Assembly (NCBI GenBank): GCA_018697195.1
Contig: CM031860.1
Location: 62,698,509-62,762,508 of the forward strand
Direction: 5' to 3'
Source: Certhia americana
Taxonomy: Eukaryota > Chordata > Aves > Passeriformes > Certhiidae
Length of the DNA: 64,000 nucleotides
Made by a program: the position numbers and the translations under genes. The notes beneath the pieces were generated by a model that ran no database searches, was not told the origin of the DNA, and was given only the letters and a program-made list of their open reading frames with translations. Shown here piece after piece: positions 62,233 through 64,000 of the stretch (within the stretch, counting starts at the first letter, position 1; every line of letters starts with the position of its first letter).

Positions 62233-63028
62233 ATCTTTAGTAGAACTCTGAAAATGCTATTTTTCATAAAAAAGACCCACAAGCATGATTCAGAGGGGTG
62301 TTGTCATTACTGCAATTCAGAAAATCAGGTAAATAGGTGGATGAATATGGAAAGCAAGCTTTCCAAATCCAGTGTGCAATGCAGTGCAAAGATGGCACAT
62401 CCTTCAATTATTGGTGGTATTCAATTATAATTGAAGTTGGAGAGACCTTATACAACTCTACAGTGTCTTAAAAAGAACAGGGTTTAGGGGAAAATTATCT
62501 TTATTGCAAAGTTATACAATGACCAGCCTTAAATAAATGTTATTGTGACTTTCTGGACTCTTTTTCAGCTGCCTTAGCAATAAATAAATGGACAAATGAA
62601 TAGTTTTTTTAAAAAATCTGAAAATTAATAATAATGGTTTTAAGCATAAAGTAGATTTCTGTTCCTCCTGAACTTGAATTATACTGAGCTAGCAAAGAGC
62701 TCGTGCTTCACCAGCTGTCAGAGTGACCTCAAATCTGCATAGGTTAGAATTAAATGGGAATAATCATGGAATTAAAACTATCCTTAACCTCCTGAATCAC
62801 TTCCCTTTTCACCCTTCAATCTGCTATTAATTATAGCCTCTCAGAAGGTACTCTTAAAGAAAGAGCACTTCTTGAAAACTTCATCACATTCAAAAATAAT
62901 CAGTGTGATTCAACTGGAGGCCATGACATAGCAATTAATGGTTCATTGCACATTTTAAACCAGACTAGGACATAAAACACAAGAACTTTAGAATAAAGAT
63001 GGACTTTTCCAACCGCTCCTGTACTCAC

Positions 63029-63148
63029 CTGTTGTCGCCTTGCAGCGACATAGTTGAGTTTTACCATTTCCTTCCCAAATTCCTTAAAGCGATTGGCTAA
63101 ATCTTGCTCATTTGTTGCATTTTTCACAGCTTCTAGTGCCTCCTCTAC
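63029..63148 (-). CDS. CTNNA2: CTNNA2 internal exon (alpha-N-catenin, N-terminal domain part)
   Basis: Partial CDS: one 120-bp exon, 40 codons, read from 63148 down to 63029. The translation starts VEEALEAVKNATNEQDLANR and ends NYVAARRQQ, which fits alpha-N-catenin; the paralogue alpha-E reads VEDGILKLRNAGNEQDLG here. By alpha-E numbering this is about residues 157-196, within the N-terminal helical bundle used for beta-catenin binding and homodimerisation at adherens junctions. The acceptor reads TTGTGTTGTAG on the minus strand and has a possible branch point TGCTGAC with its A near 63173, 25 nt upstream. The donor is CAG|GTGAGTAC. Both borders fall between codons (phase 0). An open frame that runs on past 63029 is intron read-through, not protein. 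It is spliced to the exon at 60952, where the protein continues ELKDPHCRDE. Confidence 0.96.
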
Positions 63149-64000
63149 CTACAACACAATAAATCAGCTCTGTCAGCATTTTAATCCACTCTTTGAAAAA
63201 GTCTGTGAATATTCCACCCAATACTCTGTCTTACATGCACCCAATTTAGGTTTCACATCCATCACTGTACAGAAGCTTTATGAGAGTCCCATGAACTGCA
63301 ATTAGGTTTTTAATAGAGCAGCTGTCACTCTGCATTACTGTCCACTTACTGTGCTTTGGGATCATGTAAAACTAATGTCAAAGATTTCACTCCATTAATT
63401 TCCCCACTCACACTTATCAGATGAAATATTTAATATCTGAGGGGTTTGAAACAAAATAAATGAGTATGTTCTTAATGTGTGGAACAGGCTTTATGGGAAA
63501 ACAAAAAAAACTTATCCCTTCTGGACAAGAAATATTTAAAAAGGAAATTCAAACTTACCATTAAGGTTTCAATTTACCCTGATAAATCCCAAAGAGTCTA
63601 TCCTTGTGAAACAAATGATAGCTTCAACCCAGACTACTTGTGTTACTTCTTTTTTTCTCAGCTCTGAGCTTTCCTTCTTCAACTCTTTAATACTGAGAAA
63701 AGAATCAACCCAAAAAACCACACCTGCACTCACTCAGTGATGCTGTAGCTAATCAATAAGATATAAAACCCCAGTTATACCAACAAGTTGATCCACCAAA
63801 TGTATTGTGAACCTTTACTTTATGCAAAGCAAGAAAAAAATACCTGAAGGGATAAAATGCTCTTTTCATGCAGAAACATTACTGTGACTAGATGGGAATT
63901 CAAAGTTGTACTTCTGTCTCTCACAAGATAAAAATGCAATTCCAAGCAAAAACACTGAGAACTGAATAGATGCTACTGATCCCTCTTGCTAAAAGCTAAT
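63149..64000 (-). other. CTNNA2: CTNNA2 intron, 3' end only
   Basis: The last 852 bp of the intron upstream of the exon at 63148; its donor lies to the right of the window. The sequence is AT-rich without recognised repeats. The preceding exon, expected to encode the residues ending about ...HLKI in alpha-N-catenin, is not in the window. Confidence 0.88.

Larger units (their letters stand above)
60953..63028 (-). other. CTNNA2: CTNNA2 intron, 2.1 kb
   Basis: Complete intron with donor GTGAGTAC at 63028 and acceptor TTTTCATCCAG ending at 60953. It holds two short CR1 3' ends in opposite orientation (61397-61484 minus, 62178-62232 plus). The rest is AT-rich with no recognised element. Confidence 0.94.

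Noticed and set aside
1..64000. Orientation bias of CR1 copies relative to CTNNA2
   Set aside because: Roughly 15 copies are in the gene's orientation and 10 opposite; with this number the difference is not meaningful.

Overview
The window looks like avian nuclear DNA, most likely from a songbird or a close relative. The background is AT-rich, and it carries about 25 fragments of CR1 non-LTR retrotransposons, the dominant interspersed repeat of birds, plus LTRs of avian endogenous-retrovirus type. There is no bacterial gene structure, and almost every open frame longer than 60 codons is chance or repeat-derived.

The only protein-coding gene I can support is CTNNA2 (alpha-N-catenin, the neural alpha-catenin), on the minus strand. 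Three consecutive internal exons are present: 63148-63029, 60952-60686 and 46752-46549. They encode 40, 89 and 68 residues, each with canonical AG/GT borders and each a whole number of codons in phase 0. Joined, they match alpha-catenin from about residue 157 to 353: the second half of the N-terminal beta-catenin-binding/dimerisation bundle, then the start of the M region with the vinculin-binding helix. First and last exons, promoter and 3' end are outside the window.

Layout: 64000-63149 is the end of an upstream intron. A 2.1 kb intron (63028-60953) and a 13.9 kb intron (60685-46753) separate the exons. Positions 46548-1 are the first 46.5 kb of a very large intron that continues past the left edge. 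In mammals a large CTNNA2 intron hosts the antisense gene LRRTM1; no such gene lies in this part of the intron.

The introns hold CR1 fragments in both orientations and two solo LTRs, each inserted into an older CR1 copy with a recognisable 5-bp target duplication (20237-20745 and 52128-52745). There is also one decayed LTR (23101-23520), a possible fourth (40010-40420), a 10-bp-unit minisatellite grown inside a CR1 relic, a 350-bp pyrimidine tract, several A/T tracts and small tandem duplications. Several repeat-free stretches rich in homeodomain-type TAAT words look like conserved regulatory DNA; that is inference, because no alignment could be run. I did not find a convincing undescribed system. 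The items most worth checking are the nested-LTR insertions, the candidate conserved elements (especially 31590-32330) and a two-tier hairpin at 34964-35031.
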